From Pseudomonadota bacterium (lineage in GTDB: Bacteria; Myxococcota_A; UBA796; GCA-2862545): 57,644 nt of DNA. The DNA is taken from contig PKDJ01000310.1 in the NCBI GenBank assembly GCA_002862545.1, positions 1-57,644 on the forward strand, in the 5' to 3' direction. A model generated the notes under the pieces. It ran no database searches. It was not told the origin of the DNA and saw only the letters and a program-made list of their open reading frames with translations. Below are positions 35,116-43,374 of the stretch, one piece after another. The position numbers were made by a program, and so were the translations under genes. How positions within the stretch are numbered: position 1 is the first letter of the stretch; every line of letters starts with the position of its first letter.

Positions 35116-37598
35116 GGCTCCAGCCGCTCGAGGTGCGCCTCGACTGCACGCAGGAGGCGGGCACGAGCGTCGAGCTGCTCGGCGCTTGGCGCCGCGATGG
35201 GAGGCCCCTCGTCCCAGGCGCCCGCAGACAGTTCGAACAGCTGGTCGGTGCCCCCTTGGTACGAGATGAGCTTGTAGCGCTCGTCGCGCAGCGTGCGACC
35301 GTCCGTCCGATAGGGAGTCTGCCCGTTCTCCGCAAACTTCTCGCTCCAAGCGTAGCGCCGGAGGCTCGGGTGAGACGGACTGGCCAGGTAAGGCAACAGG
35401 GACAGACCATCGATGTCCAGAGCCTCTACATCGTGCGTCGGCTCCACCAGTCCAGGGGGATGGACGCGCACGCCAGCGATCTCGGCGACCGTCGCGAAGA
35501 TGTCCGCGACATGAACGAGCGCCTCCACCTCCGTGCCGGGGCTGGTCACCAGTGGTCCGGTCACGATCAGGGGGACGTTCACTCCGCCCTCGTAGAGGGT
35601 GGTCTTGCTCCGAGTTCGATCCCAGGGGTCGCGAATCACACGCTCATGCGTGCCGTTGTCTCCCGCAAAGACAAGTGTTGTTCGCGAGAGAACTCCGGGC
35701 TCTACCGCCTCCAACATGCGTCCGAGCTCGGTGTCCATCGCCTCGACCATGGCTGCGTAGCGAAGTGGCGGCAGCGCATCTTCATCCAGCTCGAGGGTGT
35801 GTAGGTGCTCTGGAGGAAGATGGAAGGGGTCGTGTGGTGCGTTGAGCGCAACGTAGAGGAACCACGGCTCGGGCAGCCCGTCCAGCTCGGCAATGGCATC
35901 GTCGATGGTGTCCGTCGTCATGTACGTGCGCGTGAAACCAGGCACGCCATCGACGACTTTCTCCCAGTAGAAGTACCCCAGCTCTTCCTCGGGTGGCTGA
36001 CTGGCGCTGCCCGGGTTGCCGAAGGAGCCGGCGTGGCGCGCGAAGCCCTGCTCCAGTGGATGGCGTAGGCTACTGGCGCTGTCGTTGCCCGCGAGATGCC
36101 ACTTGCCGAGCGCGACCGAGGTGTACTCGAGCGCGCTGTGTCGCAGCATCTCCGGAACAAGCACCTCGCTCAGAGGCAGCTCGAACAGATCGTCACGGGT
36201 GTGGATGACCTCTCCCACGCCGGTGCGTCGGGGGTACCGTCCTGTCAGCAGCGATGCGCGAGTTGGGCTGCACGACGGCGATGCGTAGGCGCTCCGAAAC
36301 AACACCCCCTGCGCAGCGAGACCGTCGATCACCGGTGTTCTTGGCGGCTCCGGATGCGCCGCGTAGGCGCCGACCTTGTCGACGCCAAGGTCATCCGCCA
36401 GAATCACGAGGACGTTGCCCCCAGGCGGCTCACCGATCGTGGCGGAGGCCTCGGCGACTGAGGTCGAATCCCCATCCGAGACCTCGACCACGCAGCGCCA
36501 CTCCTCTCCGATGAGGGCATGTCCCGGCGGAATGGTGTCTCCAGTGAACAGGTGGGACTCTACCGGCCCCTCCCACTCAGCGTCGTCGACGAACCAAGTG
36601 ACCGTGTAGACGAGTGGGTCACCGTCCGCGTCCCACGCGGGGGCGTCCTCCCAGCACCACAGGCCCTCCCCTTCCCATGGGCTGACGGGGTGGACCCTGA
36701 GGTGCGGCGGCTCAGGAGTGCGGCCCCTCACGACGACCGGCTCAGACTCTACGGCGATGCCCTCCGTCGACCCATCCCATGGACGCGCCTCACACACCAC
36801 CGACGCACCGACGAAGAGATCCTCCCTGGAGAGCACTGGCCCCTCCCCCGCAGGCTCACCATCGACACTCCACGAGATCGACAGCTCGACCGGGTCACCG
36901 TCCGGATCAGAGGCCTCGACCTCACAGACCGCTCCCGAGCTGACCGTCAGAGGGCGTGGCTCGACGACGACCGTCGTGACCTGTGGCGCGCCATTCCCCA
37001 CGATGACGGGCCCGACCCAGACCGGCTCCGAGGGCATGCGGCCGTCCGTGGCGACCACCATCGCCTCCACCGCCTCACCTCGCAGGGCACCCTCGAGTGT
37101 CGGACCCAGGCCGCGGGAAGCCTCCGCCACCCACCAGCTCACTTCGAGTGAGACAGGGTCCAGCTCGGCATCCTCGGCGACTGCGACAAGCTCGAGAATG
37201 TCTGCAGAGGTAGGTGACTTCGGGAGAATCTCGGCATCCGTGATGACTGGAGCGGCATTGCCGATGGTCGTGGTGGCCGTCGCCGTGGCCTCACCGTCGC
37301 GATCGAAGGCCCGAACCGTCACGCTCCATTGCTCACCGCGCAGGCCTGGACCAGCATCGGGGCCGCTCGCGGCTATCGGCAAGCCGTCGACGTCCCATGA
37401 CCAGACGAGCTGGACGGCATCGCCATCCGGCTCCGAGACCTCAGCCACGGCGACCAGAGGTTCCCCCGTTTGAGGACCCGAAGGCGAGACCGACACGTTC
37501 ACTGTCGGTGGGCCCCCTGAGGCTGCCCCGCCGCCGGAGCCCGATGGCGCGCTGCCGCACGCTGCGGCCATCGCCAAGACTAGAACCCGGACTCCCAC
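35112..37598 (-). CDS. Lipoprotein sulfatase with four Ig/PKD-like modules
   Basis: The 828-residue protein has a lipobox (A-A-A-C, Cys14) and a Gly/Ser linker. Four beta-sandwich modules follow (about 32-112, 116-200, 205-292, 299-388), most with the D-P-D-G-D-P-V and W-x-V-D-G pattern of PKD/Ig-like repeats. The sulfatase domain (from about 394) has a metal-binding A-D-D-L-G and the formylglycine motif C-S-P-T-R (Cys443). It should sit on the outer membrane or cell surface and remove sulfate esters from polymers. No formylglycine-generating enzyme is in the window. Its 5' end overlaps the kinase gene by 19 nt. Confidence 0.9.
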   Translation of the reverse strand: MGVRVLVLAMAAACGSAPSGSGGGAASGGPPTVNVSVSPSGPQTGEPLVAVAEVSEPDGDAVQLVWSWDVDGLPIAASGPDAGPGLRGEQWSVTVRAFDRDGEATATATTTIGNAAPVITDAEILPKSPTSADILELVAVAEDAELDPVSLEVSWWVAEASRGLGPTLEGALRGEAVEAMVVATDGRMPSEPVWVGPVIVGNGAPQVTTVVVEPRPLTVSSGAVCEVEASDPDGDPVELSISWSVDGEPAGEGPVLSREDLFVGASVVCEARPWDGSTEGIAVESEPVVVRGRTPEPPHLRVHPVSPWEGEGLWCWEDAPAWDADGDPLVYTVTWFVDDAEWEGPVESHLFTGDTIPPGHALIGEEWRCVVEVSDGDSTSVAEASATIGEPPGGNVLVILADDLGVDKVGAYAAHPEPPRTPVIDGLAAQGVLFRSAYASPSCSPTRASLLTGRYPRRTGVGEVIHTRDDLFELPLSEVLVPEMLRHSALEYTSVALGKWHLAGNDSASSLRHPLEQGFARHAGSFGNPGSASQPPEEELGYFYWEKVVDGVPGFTRTYMTTDTIDDAIAELDGLPEPWFLYVALNAPHDPFHLPPEHLHTLELDEDALPPLRYAAMVEAMDTELGRMLEAVEPGVLSRTTLVFAGDNGTHERVIRDPWDRTRSKTTLYEGGVNVPLIVTGPLVTSPGTEVEALVHVADIFATVAEIAGVRVHPPGLVEPTHDVEALDIDGLSLLPYLASPSHPSLRRYAWSEKFAENGQTPYRTDGRTLRDERYKLISYQGGTDQLFELSAGAWDEGPPIAAPSAEQLDARARLLRAVEAHLERLEP

Positions 37599-39010
37599 CG
37601 GTCCTCCTCTGCTCGCCAGACGTAGCGCGTCGGAGCCCGTCGACCGATGAAAATTCGTCTCTCCCCACTCCAGCCATCGAACTGGATGCTCACCTCGTGC
37701 TCACCCACAGAGAGGTCGACGAGAACGGGAGTCACACCCGCCGGTTGGTCGCCGATGCGAACAGTCGCGCCCATCGGAATCGAGGTGATGCGAACCTCCT
37801 GAACCGCTCCGACGCTCCGCTCTCGGGGAGCCTCATGCGGTGTTGGAGGCGACGTGGCGGCGCTCACGTGCTTTGTGACGGGCTCGGAGATCTGGGCTGG
37901 GACTCGAAGCTCGATGGCCTCCGTCGCAGGTGTGACGGGAGGCTCCGAGCGGACATCTGCTGCGGTAGGTGCGGGTACAGCAGGCTTGCTGTTCCTGCTC
38001 GACCCCACAGAGCGCACCAGGACCCCGCCGCCGAGGACCAGGCCCGCAGTGCCCACACACAGCACAAGAGCCACAAGGGCCATCCACGAGATGGGCCTCC
38101 GCCCACCATCTACCGGTGCCAGAGCAGCGTCGAAGTCCTCCTCTAGCAGCGCTCCGACCAGGGCATCGGGTGGGAGCTCGGGCGCGGGCCCTACTGAGCT
38201 CTCGGCCCACTCCCGAAGTGTCGGCCCTGGCAGGACGCGCATGGCCAAGCGGCACCGGCGCTCCACATCGCGCGCCGAGGGACGCGCCTCCGGATCGACG
38301 TCCATCATCTGGCCGACGAGATCGGCAAGCTCTGGCCGAAGGGGTAGCGCATCAGGCCCAGGACGGCGGCCGGTCAGGAACTCATGGAGGACCACACCGA
38401 GCGCGTAGATATCGACTCCTGGCCCCTCAAGGCCGAACATCCGCTCGGGCGCAACATACCCAGGCGTCCCCCCTACCTGCCCTCGCGTGTGGACCTCACG
38501 CGCCGCGAAGCGGGCCTTGGCAATGCCGAAGTCGACAAGGCGCACCTCGCCCGCCGGGGTGACCTGGATGTTGCCGGGCTTGATGTCTCTATGGATCACC
38601 TGGAGTGGCTCGCCGGTCGGCCCGAGCTGGGTCCATCCTCGCGAGAGCGCACGCGCCACCTCTGCCACGATCTCGACCGCCGCCGCAGCCGGCAGCGTCG
38701 TGTACGTCTCCAGCAGATGACGACCGCTCGAGCCGTCGACGAAGTCCATCGGTACGGCCCAGCGACCCGCGAGCCGTACTGGAGGAGAGACACCGACGAC
38801 GGCGCGATCTCGAATGAGAGCAATGATCCGGGCCTCGTCGCGAAAGCGCTCCAGCACGGAGCGGCCCGGCACCTCATCGGTGAGCAGCTTGAGCGCGATC
38901 TCCTTCTCGAAGCCGTCGGAGCGCACGAGGCGAGCCCGGTACACCCGTCCCACTGCGCCCTCTCCGAGGACCGCCAAGATTCGATAGCGACGAGGCTCGA
39001 TACGGCTCAC
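37580..39010 (-). CDS. Ser/Thr protein kinase with transmembrane helix and PEGA-like C-terminus
   Basis: The 476-residue protein has an N-terminal kinase (about 8-265: G-E-G-A-V-G-R-V-Y loop, Lys41, HRDIKPGN 140-147, DFG 160-162, G-T-P-G-Y-V-A-P-E), one membrane helix (about 307-330), a Pro/Ala linker and a C-terminal PEGA-like domain (about 407-460; S-I-P-M-G-A-T-V-R-I-G, then L-S-V-G-E-H-E-V). PEGA tails probably contact surface material. The start is GTG. The gene runs into the sulfatase gene with a 19-nt overlap, so both are made from one transcript, perhaps to regulate or sense the sulfatase's substrate. Confidence 0.92.
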   Translation of the reverse strand: MSRIEPRRYRILAVLGEGAVGRVYRARLVRSDGFEKEIALKLLTDEVPGRSVLERFRDEARIIALIRDRAVVGVSPPVRLAGRWAVPMDFVDGSSGRHLLETYTTLPAAAAVEIVAEVARALSRGWTQLGPTGEPLQVIHRDIKPGNIQVTPAGEVRLVDFGIAKARFAAREVHTRGQVGGTPGYVAPERMFGLEGPGVDIYALGVVLHEFLTGRRPGPDALPLRPELADLVGQMMDVDPEARPSARDVERRCRLAMRVLPGPTLREWAESSVGPAPELPPDALVGALLEEDFDAALAPVDGGRRPISWMALVALVLCVGTAGLVLGGGVLVRSVGSSRNSKPAVPAPTAADVRSEPPVTPATEAIELRVPAQISEPVTKHVSAATSPPTPHEAPRERSVGAVQEVRITSIPMGATVRIGDQPAGVTPVLVDLSVGEHEVSIQFDGWSGERRIFIGRRAPTRYVWRAEEDRWESGF

Positions 39011-39097
39011 TACTGTCTCACAGGTCTCCAGTCAGTATGCCCGCCGGTCGCGTGGACTTGCTAGGGTGAGGGCCCCGGCACGCACCTGCATGAGACA

Positions 39098-40264
39098 ATG
39101 ACGCTCCTCCCCATGCTAGCCCGTCCAGCGTTCGCTCAAGACGTTGGCAGAGAACTCGCCAACGCTGCAGCCACCAGTGCGCTCTACCTCGTCATGGGCC
39201 TCGTGGTTGCACTCGGCCTAGCAGGAGGCTTGCTCCTGTACGCACGTCGCAGCACCCAGCGCGCACAAGAGGAGCTCGAGAATGCTTCTCGTCCCCTCGA
39301 AGAGCGCAGCCCACTGCTCGCTGCACAGCTCTCCCGTCCACGCCGCTCCGTCGACATGGATGCCTTGGTCGGTGCCGTGCCGCGGTTCTCTCTCGCGCGC
39401 TTTCGAGACTGGGCGCAGGCACTGCACGGCAAGGTGCATGCCGCGCGGCCGACCCGCGACGGCTCCGAGGTCGCCGACCTCGTCCGACCCGGTGCACTCG
39501 AGATGGCCTTTCATGGGCCACCGGGGCTCGAGACGGTGGGTCGCATCCGCTACGTCCAGACTCGGTTGCTCCGCACGACGGTCGCGACCACAGGCTGCCA
39601 GCTGAAGCTGAAGATCTCGGCGCTCATCACGGAGACTCGTGAGGGCAAGCGCACGACCTGGGAGACTGAAGAGATCTGGAGCTTCTCCCGCGAAGACGGA
39701 ACGTGGCAGGTGCTCCACATCGAGCGCGAGGGGCGCTTCCCGCTCCTCAAGCCGACACCTGCATGGGACAAGCCATTCGTCGAAGACATGGAGAGCCGGC
39801 GCGACCCCGAAGTGCTCAAGCAGAAGGAGCAGTTCGAAGCAGCCTATCCGGAACATGACTGGAGCACCTTCGAGGCGGGCGTGCGCCAGGCTTTTGCGCG
39901 CGTCCAGGCCGCCATCACGCATCAGCAGCCCGAGGCCGTCACGAACCTCCTGTCTCCCCTGGCGCTCAGCGAGCTACAGGTCTGGATGCGCCGCTACCAC
40001 AAGCACGGCCTCGCACGGAAGCGCACAGAGCCCACGGTCGCCCACATCGACATCTGCAGAGTGACGCGTGATGCCGAGCACGAGCGCATCACCTGCCGCC
40101 TGACAGGCTCGGTCATCGATGTGGTCGAGGATGGTGATGGCACGCTGCTGGGTGAGCAGCGCACGACGCCGATGCGATTCGGCGTCTACTGGACCTTCGT
40201 GCGAAAGCCGGCTGGCCAGTGGCGGCTCGACTTCATGGACGACGACCTCACCTGGGTCGTGTGA
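39098..40264 (+). CDS. Tim44-like domain membrane protein
   Basis: The 388-residue protein has a short hydrophobic N-terminus, a membrane helix (about 28-48) and a soluble region with two similar Tim44/NTF2-like halves. The first has the F-R-D-W...V-R-P-G-A-L-E pattern at about 100-215. The second (about 235-388) has W-S-T-F-E-A-G-V-R-Q-A-F-A-R-V-Q-A-A and a final W-R-L-D-F-M-D-D-D strand. Bacterial Tim44-like proteins are thought to bind membranes or secreted substrates, but their role is not settled. A stop in frame at 39062-39064 rules out earlier starts. Confidence 0.78.
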   Translation: MTLLPMLARPAFAQDVGRELANAAATSALYLVMGLVVALGLAGGLLLYARRSTQRAQEELENASRPLEERSPLLAAQLSRPRRSVDMDALVGAVPRFSLARFRDWAQALHGKVHAARPTRDGSEVADLVRPGALEMAFHGPPGLETVGRIRYVQTRLLRTTVATTGCQLKLKISALITETREGKRTTWETEEIWSFSREDGTWQVLHIEREGRFPLLKPTPAWDKPFVEDMESRRDPEVLKQKEQFEAAYPEHDWSTFEAGVRQAFARVQAAITHQQPEAVTNLLSPLALSELQVWMRRYHKHGLARKRTEPTVAHIDICRVTRDAEHERITCRLTGSVIDVVEDGDGTLLGEQRTTPMRFGVYWTFVRKPAGQWRLDFMDDDLTWVV

Positions 40265-40267
40265 GGA

Positions 40268-40289
40268 GCAGCCCGCCTCACCAGGCTGC
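40268..40289. terminator. Hairpin between convergent genes
   Basis: GCAGCC (40268-40273) pairs with GGCTGC (40284-40289) around a 10-nt loop, directly after the Tim44-like gene and before the end of the convergent Pro-rich protein gene. No T tract follows, so termination is only possible. Confidence 0.3.
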
Positions 40290-40313
40290 GCCCCTCGACC
40301 CTAGACGACGCGC

Positions 40314-41381
40314 CTAGTTGCAGACGATGGCGCCGCCCTGATCCGCACAGCTGATCGTCTGGCCGCCGCTGACCCGCTGTGACGCGGGTGGACCGCCCTT
40401 GAACTTCGCCTTGCAGTCCTCACGCGGCACACCGGGCACCGTCGCCGTCCCTCCGGCGAAGCTGCCGCGCTGCCTGAAGCCACTGGGACAGGTGACCTCG
40501 ACGGAGGTGTACGGCATCCCGGCTGCAATCTTGACCGTCACGTCCGCAGGAGACGTGGGCGGGGGGGCCGGAGCAGGTGCGGGTCTGGGGCTCGGCTTCG
40601 GCCCCGACGATGGGCGAGGCTTGGGCTTGGGCTTGGGCTTAGGCGCCGTGATCTGGGGGGCGGGCACACCCGTGTCAACCCTCCGATTGTTCGGACGACT
40701 GGGGACGGCCGCCGGAGGAGGCACCGCCGCCGTAGCCTCCTTCTCCTCCTGCATGTAGAAGCCGGCGAACAGCATCACGACCGTGAGCAGCAGGCCGAAC
40801 ATCACCATCGTGACGAGACCCAGCACGATGGCGAAGACCCGATAGCTCTGTGCTCGGTCGCCCCCGGAGGGCTCACCGATCGGCGCTGCTGGGGCGAGCC
40901 CAGGCATCGAGCCACCCGCCACCGGCCCAGCAGCTACCGGACCCTGGATGCCCATCGCGGGCATCGGCGCCATGCCCATTGGCGCCATGCCTCCCGGCGG
41001 AGGGCCAGGAGGCGCTCCCGGGGGAGCCCCTGGCTTGGCCGCTGCGATCCCCGACGAGCTCGCTGTGGGGGCTGGAGGGGGCTCCTCCTTCTTCTTTCGC
41101 TTGGCCTGCGGAATCGCGAAGAAGGTCGTCGCGGAGCTGGGCGCCTTGTCATCTTCGGCGGAGTCGGCGTCGGTGAGCTTCACCATCGTGAGCTCCTTGC
41201 CCGCAGGGGGACTCGGAGCGGCTGGCTTCTTCGGCGCGGGAGGTGGCTTCGCTGGCCCGTCTCCGCCGGGCTTGAAGCTAGCGGGACGCTTGGCCTGTGG
41301 GCGAGACGGCTTACCGGCCCGCGGGCGCGCAGAGGGTCGCGGTGGGCCTCCGGGACGAGGCGGTCCGTTCCTCTTCGACAT
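40314..41381 (-). CDS. Pro/Ala-rich single-pass membrane protein, unknown function
   Basis: The 355-residue product has a basic Pro-rich N-terminus (1-60), a Pro/Gly/Met-rich stretch (about 100-165), one membrane helix (about 188-212), another Pro/Lys-rich spacer with K-P-K-P-K-P, and a small C-terminal domain with cysteine pairs (C-P-S-G-F, D-C-K, S-C, V-C). I recognise no family. The disordered cytoplasmic and periplasmic arms around one helix suggest a scaffold or a TonB-like spanning protein. GGAGG lies before the ATG at 41381; the frame is open upstream to 41582 without a good start. Confidence 0.72.
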   Translation of the reverse strand: MSKRNGPPRPGGPPRPSARPRAGKPSRPQAKRPASFKPGGDGPAKPPPAPKKPAAPSPPAGKELTMVKLTDADSAEDDKAPSSATTFFAIPQAKRKKKEEPPPAPTASSSGIAAAKPGAPPGAPPGPPPGGMAPMGMAPMPAMGIQGPVAAGPVAGGSMPGLAPAAPIGEPSGGDRAQSYRVFAIVLGLVTMVMFGLLLTVVMLFAGFYMQEEKEATAAVPPPAAVPSRPNNRRVDTGVPAPQITAPKPKPKPKPRPSSGPKPSPRPAPAPAPPPTSPADVTVKIAAGMPYTSVEVTCPSGFRQRGSFAGGTATVPGVPREDCKAKFKGGPPASQRVSGGQTISCADQGGAIVCN

Positions 41382-41683
41382 GAATCCTCCGCTGGACGAC
41401 CCAGCATAAGCTGAGAAGCCCTCCTCGCACCTGTGGTCGATACAGAATTTGGGCCAGACCGCTGGACAGCAGCTGACTCTCGGCCAGAGGCCCCAGTGGA
41501 TCCCCTTGGAACGACAGAGAGAGTCAGCGAGCTGTCCCAAGCGATGCGGAGCAGTACCGTGTTGAGGTTCAGCGCCCCGCACTCGGCCACAAATGGACGC
41601 ATGAGCGCAGATTGGCGTGGCGGCCCGGGAAGACTAGGTGTTAACTGCGCCGGCCGCTTGAAGGCCCGTCTCCTGGAGTGTCC
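41382..41683. other. 302-nt divergent intergenic region
   Basis: No credible gene is visible in this gap between the divergent Pro-rich membrane protein and the Lys-repeat lipoprotein. Its main content is the long imperfect inverted repeat at 41460-41543. Promoters for both genes must lie here, but I could not pick convincing -35/-10 pairs. Confidence 0.6.
41460..41543. repeat. 84-nt imperfect inverted repeat (long stem-loop)
   Basis: Reading inward, CGCT (41460-41463), GGACAGC (41464-41470) and CTGACTCTC (41473-41481) pair with GAGAGTCAG (41519-41527), GCTGTCC (41531-41537) and AGCG (41540-41543). That makes 20 base pairs, broken by one 2-by-3 internal loop and a 2-nt bulge, around a 37-nt loop that itself holds GGCC..GGCC. 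It could be a leader RNA, an attenuator, a small RNA or a relic of a small mobile repeat. Confidence 0.65.
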
Positions 41684-42400
41684 ATGTTCGGTGCAATCCC
41701 CTTCGTCCTCGTGCTCGCCCTTGGTTGCTCCACCACACCGGAGCCTGAGCCCGAGACGCCGGCGGTCGCAGCCCAGGAGCGGGCCGCGCCCCCAGGTGCC
41801 ATGGGTGGAGCCAAGAAGGGCAAGTCCCCTCGGAACAAGGCTGGAGCCAAGGGCAAGCAGCCGGCGAAGGGCAAGGCTGGAGCCAAGAGCAAGCAGCCGG
41901 CAAAGGGCAAGGCTGGAGCCAAGGGCAAGCAGCCGGCGAAGGGCAAGGCTGGGGCCAAGGGCAAGCAGCCGGCGAAGGGCAAGGCCGGCGGCGACAGCCA
42001 GCCGGCGCTTGGTGTGGCCGGCACGATCAAGGGCGCCCTCGCGCTCGACGCGACGGGCACCGACGCCGCGAGCGTCACGAAGGCCACCCTGTCCCTGACG
42101 TGGGACGGAGGAGAGAAGGCCCTCTCGCTCGGCGAGATCAAGGGCACCTGCACAGACGAGGTCCCCACGCCCATCACCGCAGGCGAGAAGCAGATCACCC
42201 CGATCTGGTCCGTCTCGTGCGACACGCCCGGAGAGCACGACGCCAAGATCGCCATCGTGCAGAGCGGCACCACCCTCGCCGTCCGACGCGCGATGGCGGA
42301 CGGCGAGAAGCTCTCGCCGTGGCGGACGCTCAAGCGAGTCAAGCTCGTCGAGGGTGCCTCCGTCGAGCGCGGCGAGGCAGCCGCCGAGAGCGAGGGCTAG
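41684..42400 (+). CDS. Lipoprotein with Lys/Gly/Pro tandem repeats
   Basis: The 238-residue protein has a signal and lipobox (L-A-L-G-C, Cys15), a short acidic Pro/Glu spacer, a basic repeat region (about 52-99) made of four 12-residue units K-A-G-A-K-G-K-Q-P-A-K-G, and a beta-rich C-terminal domain with two cysteines. The positively charged spacer could bind polyanions such as LPS, DNA or polysaccharide. The ATG at 41684 follows CTGGAG by 5 nt; a GTG two codons earlier is possible. Its stop shares CTAG with the convergent DUF4349 gene. Confidence 0.72.
   Translation: MFGAIPFVLVLALGCSTTPEPEPETPAVAAQERAAPPGAMGGAKKGKSPRNKAGAKGKQPAKGKAGAKSKQPAKGKAGAKGKQPAKGKAGAKGKQPAKGKAGGDSQPALGVAGTIKGALALDATGTDAASVTKATLSLTWDGGEKALSLGEIKGTCTDEVPTPITAGEKQITPIWSVSCDTPGEHDAKIAIVQSGTTLAVRRAMADGEKLSPWRTLKRVKLVEGASVERGEAAAESEG
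41837..41980 (+). repeat. Four tandem 36-bp repeats
   Basis: Units start at 41837, 41873, 41909 and 41945 and each encodes K-A-G-A-K-(G/S)-K-Q-P-A-K-G. They differ at a few bases only, so they arose recently and copy number is likely to vary between strains. Confidence 0.9.
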
Positions 42401-43374
42401 AGCGACCGCACCGCGGTCAGCAGAGCCTCGCGCCGCGCCTCGACACGACTCACCTCCCCCGCTGCCTCGACCAGGATGAGTCGGCGTCCATCGACGAAGA
42501 CCCCCACGATGTAGGTGGCGTCATCGGGCCCGAGTGGGGCGCCAAGCTCGATCACGGCCCCCTCACCGAGTGAGTCGGACTGCACACGCTCGGTCGAGAC
42601 CACGCGGTATCCCGCACTCGCCATGCGCGTCTCGAGAGCCTCCTCCCAGAACGCAAGGTCGGCAGACGGACGATGCCTGGCTGCGCGGACGCGGTAGAGC
42701 ACGCCGTCGGGTGACACCGCCTTCAGCTCCCGCCGCCCACGGTAGGCCGAGAGTCCCTCGGGCGCTTCGGCGGCCAGGCGCAGGCGAGGCCCCCACGCAC
42801 TCCAGCCATACTCGAAGTCCGTCACCAACGTGATGAGGTCGAGCGAGTTGAGCCACTCGAAGGCCGAGTTGCCATCGGGCACGGGCGCCCTTCGGTCGGG
42901 AAAGCGGAAGCTCACCGCTACCCGAGCATGCGCAGCGTCGTGCTCGACCATCCGAAGCGCGCCACGCAGCTCTTCCAGCTCTCCGACGATGTGCAGGATC
43001 TCTCTCTCGACGGTCAAGACCGAGGCGGTGTCCGCCGTCGCGATCAGCTCGAAGTAGTCGTCGAGGATTCCCTGGCGCGAGGCGATCTCGGAGCGAAGGT
43101 CGTCGATGCGGGACGAGACATCACGTCGCTCAAGCTCGCGCTCGACGAGCCGTCCCTCCTTCGCCACGGCCGCGAGCAGCCCGTCGACCTCGTCGGTGGG
43201 GACCCGAAGCACCAGGCCTTGCTGTGTGCGCTCCGTGAACCATCCACCCGCAGCCTCGGTCGCGTCGACGAGTCTCTCAGCGCTCGCCTCGGGCTGGGGA
43301 ACCTTGACGACCACGCTGGCCGTCAGCGCTGCGTCGCCGGCGTGCGCGAGACAAGCAATGAGCATCCACATCAT
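42397..43374 (-). CDS. DUF4349-family exported protein (second of a tandem pair)
   Basis: The 325-residue product has a short N-terminal signal (M-W-M-L-I-A-C-L-A-H-A) and the DUF4349 pattern: an antiparallel ferredoxin-like start (V-V-V-K-V-P, then G-G-W-F...L-R-V-P-T-D), R-D-V-S-S-R-I-D-D-L-R, a long coiled coil (about 90-150), then a beta region. It lacks the C-terminal membrane helix common in the family. It overlaps the upstream paralogue by ATGA. The role is unknown; relatives lie in the envelope. Confidence 0.8.
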   Translation of the reverse strand: MMWMLIACLAHAGDAALTASVVVKVPQPEASAERLVDATEAAGGWFTERTQQGLVLRVPTDEVDGLLAAVAKEGRLVERELERRDVSSRIDDLRSEIASRQGILDDYFELIATADTASVLTVEREILHIVGELEELRGALRMVEHDAAHARVAVSFRFPDRRAPVPDGNSAFEWLNSLDLITLVTDFEYGWSAWGPRLRLAAEAPEGLSAYRGRRELKAVSPDGVLYRVRAARHRPSADLAFWEEALETRMASAGYRVVSTERVQSDSLGEGAVIELGAPLGPDDATYIVGVFVDGRRLILVEAAGEVSRVEARREALLTAVRSL

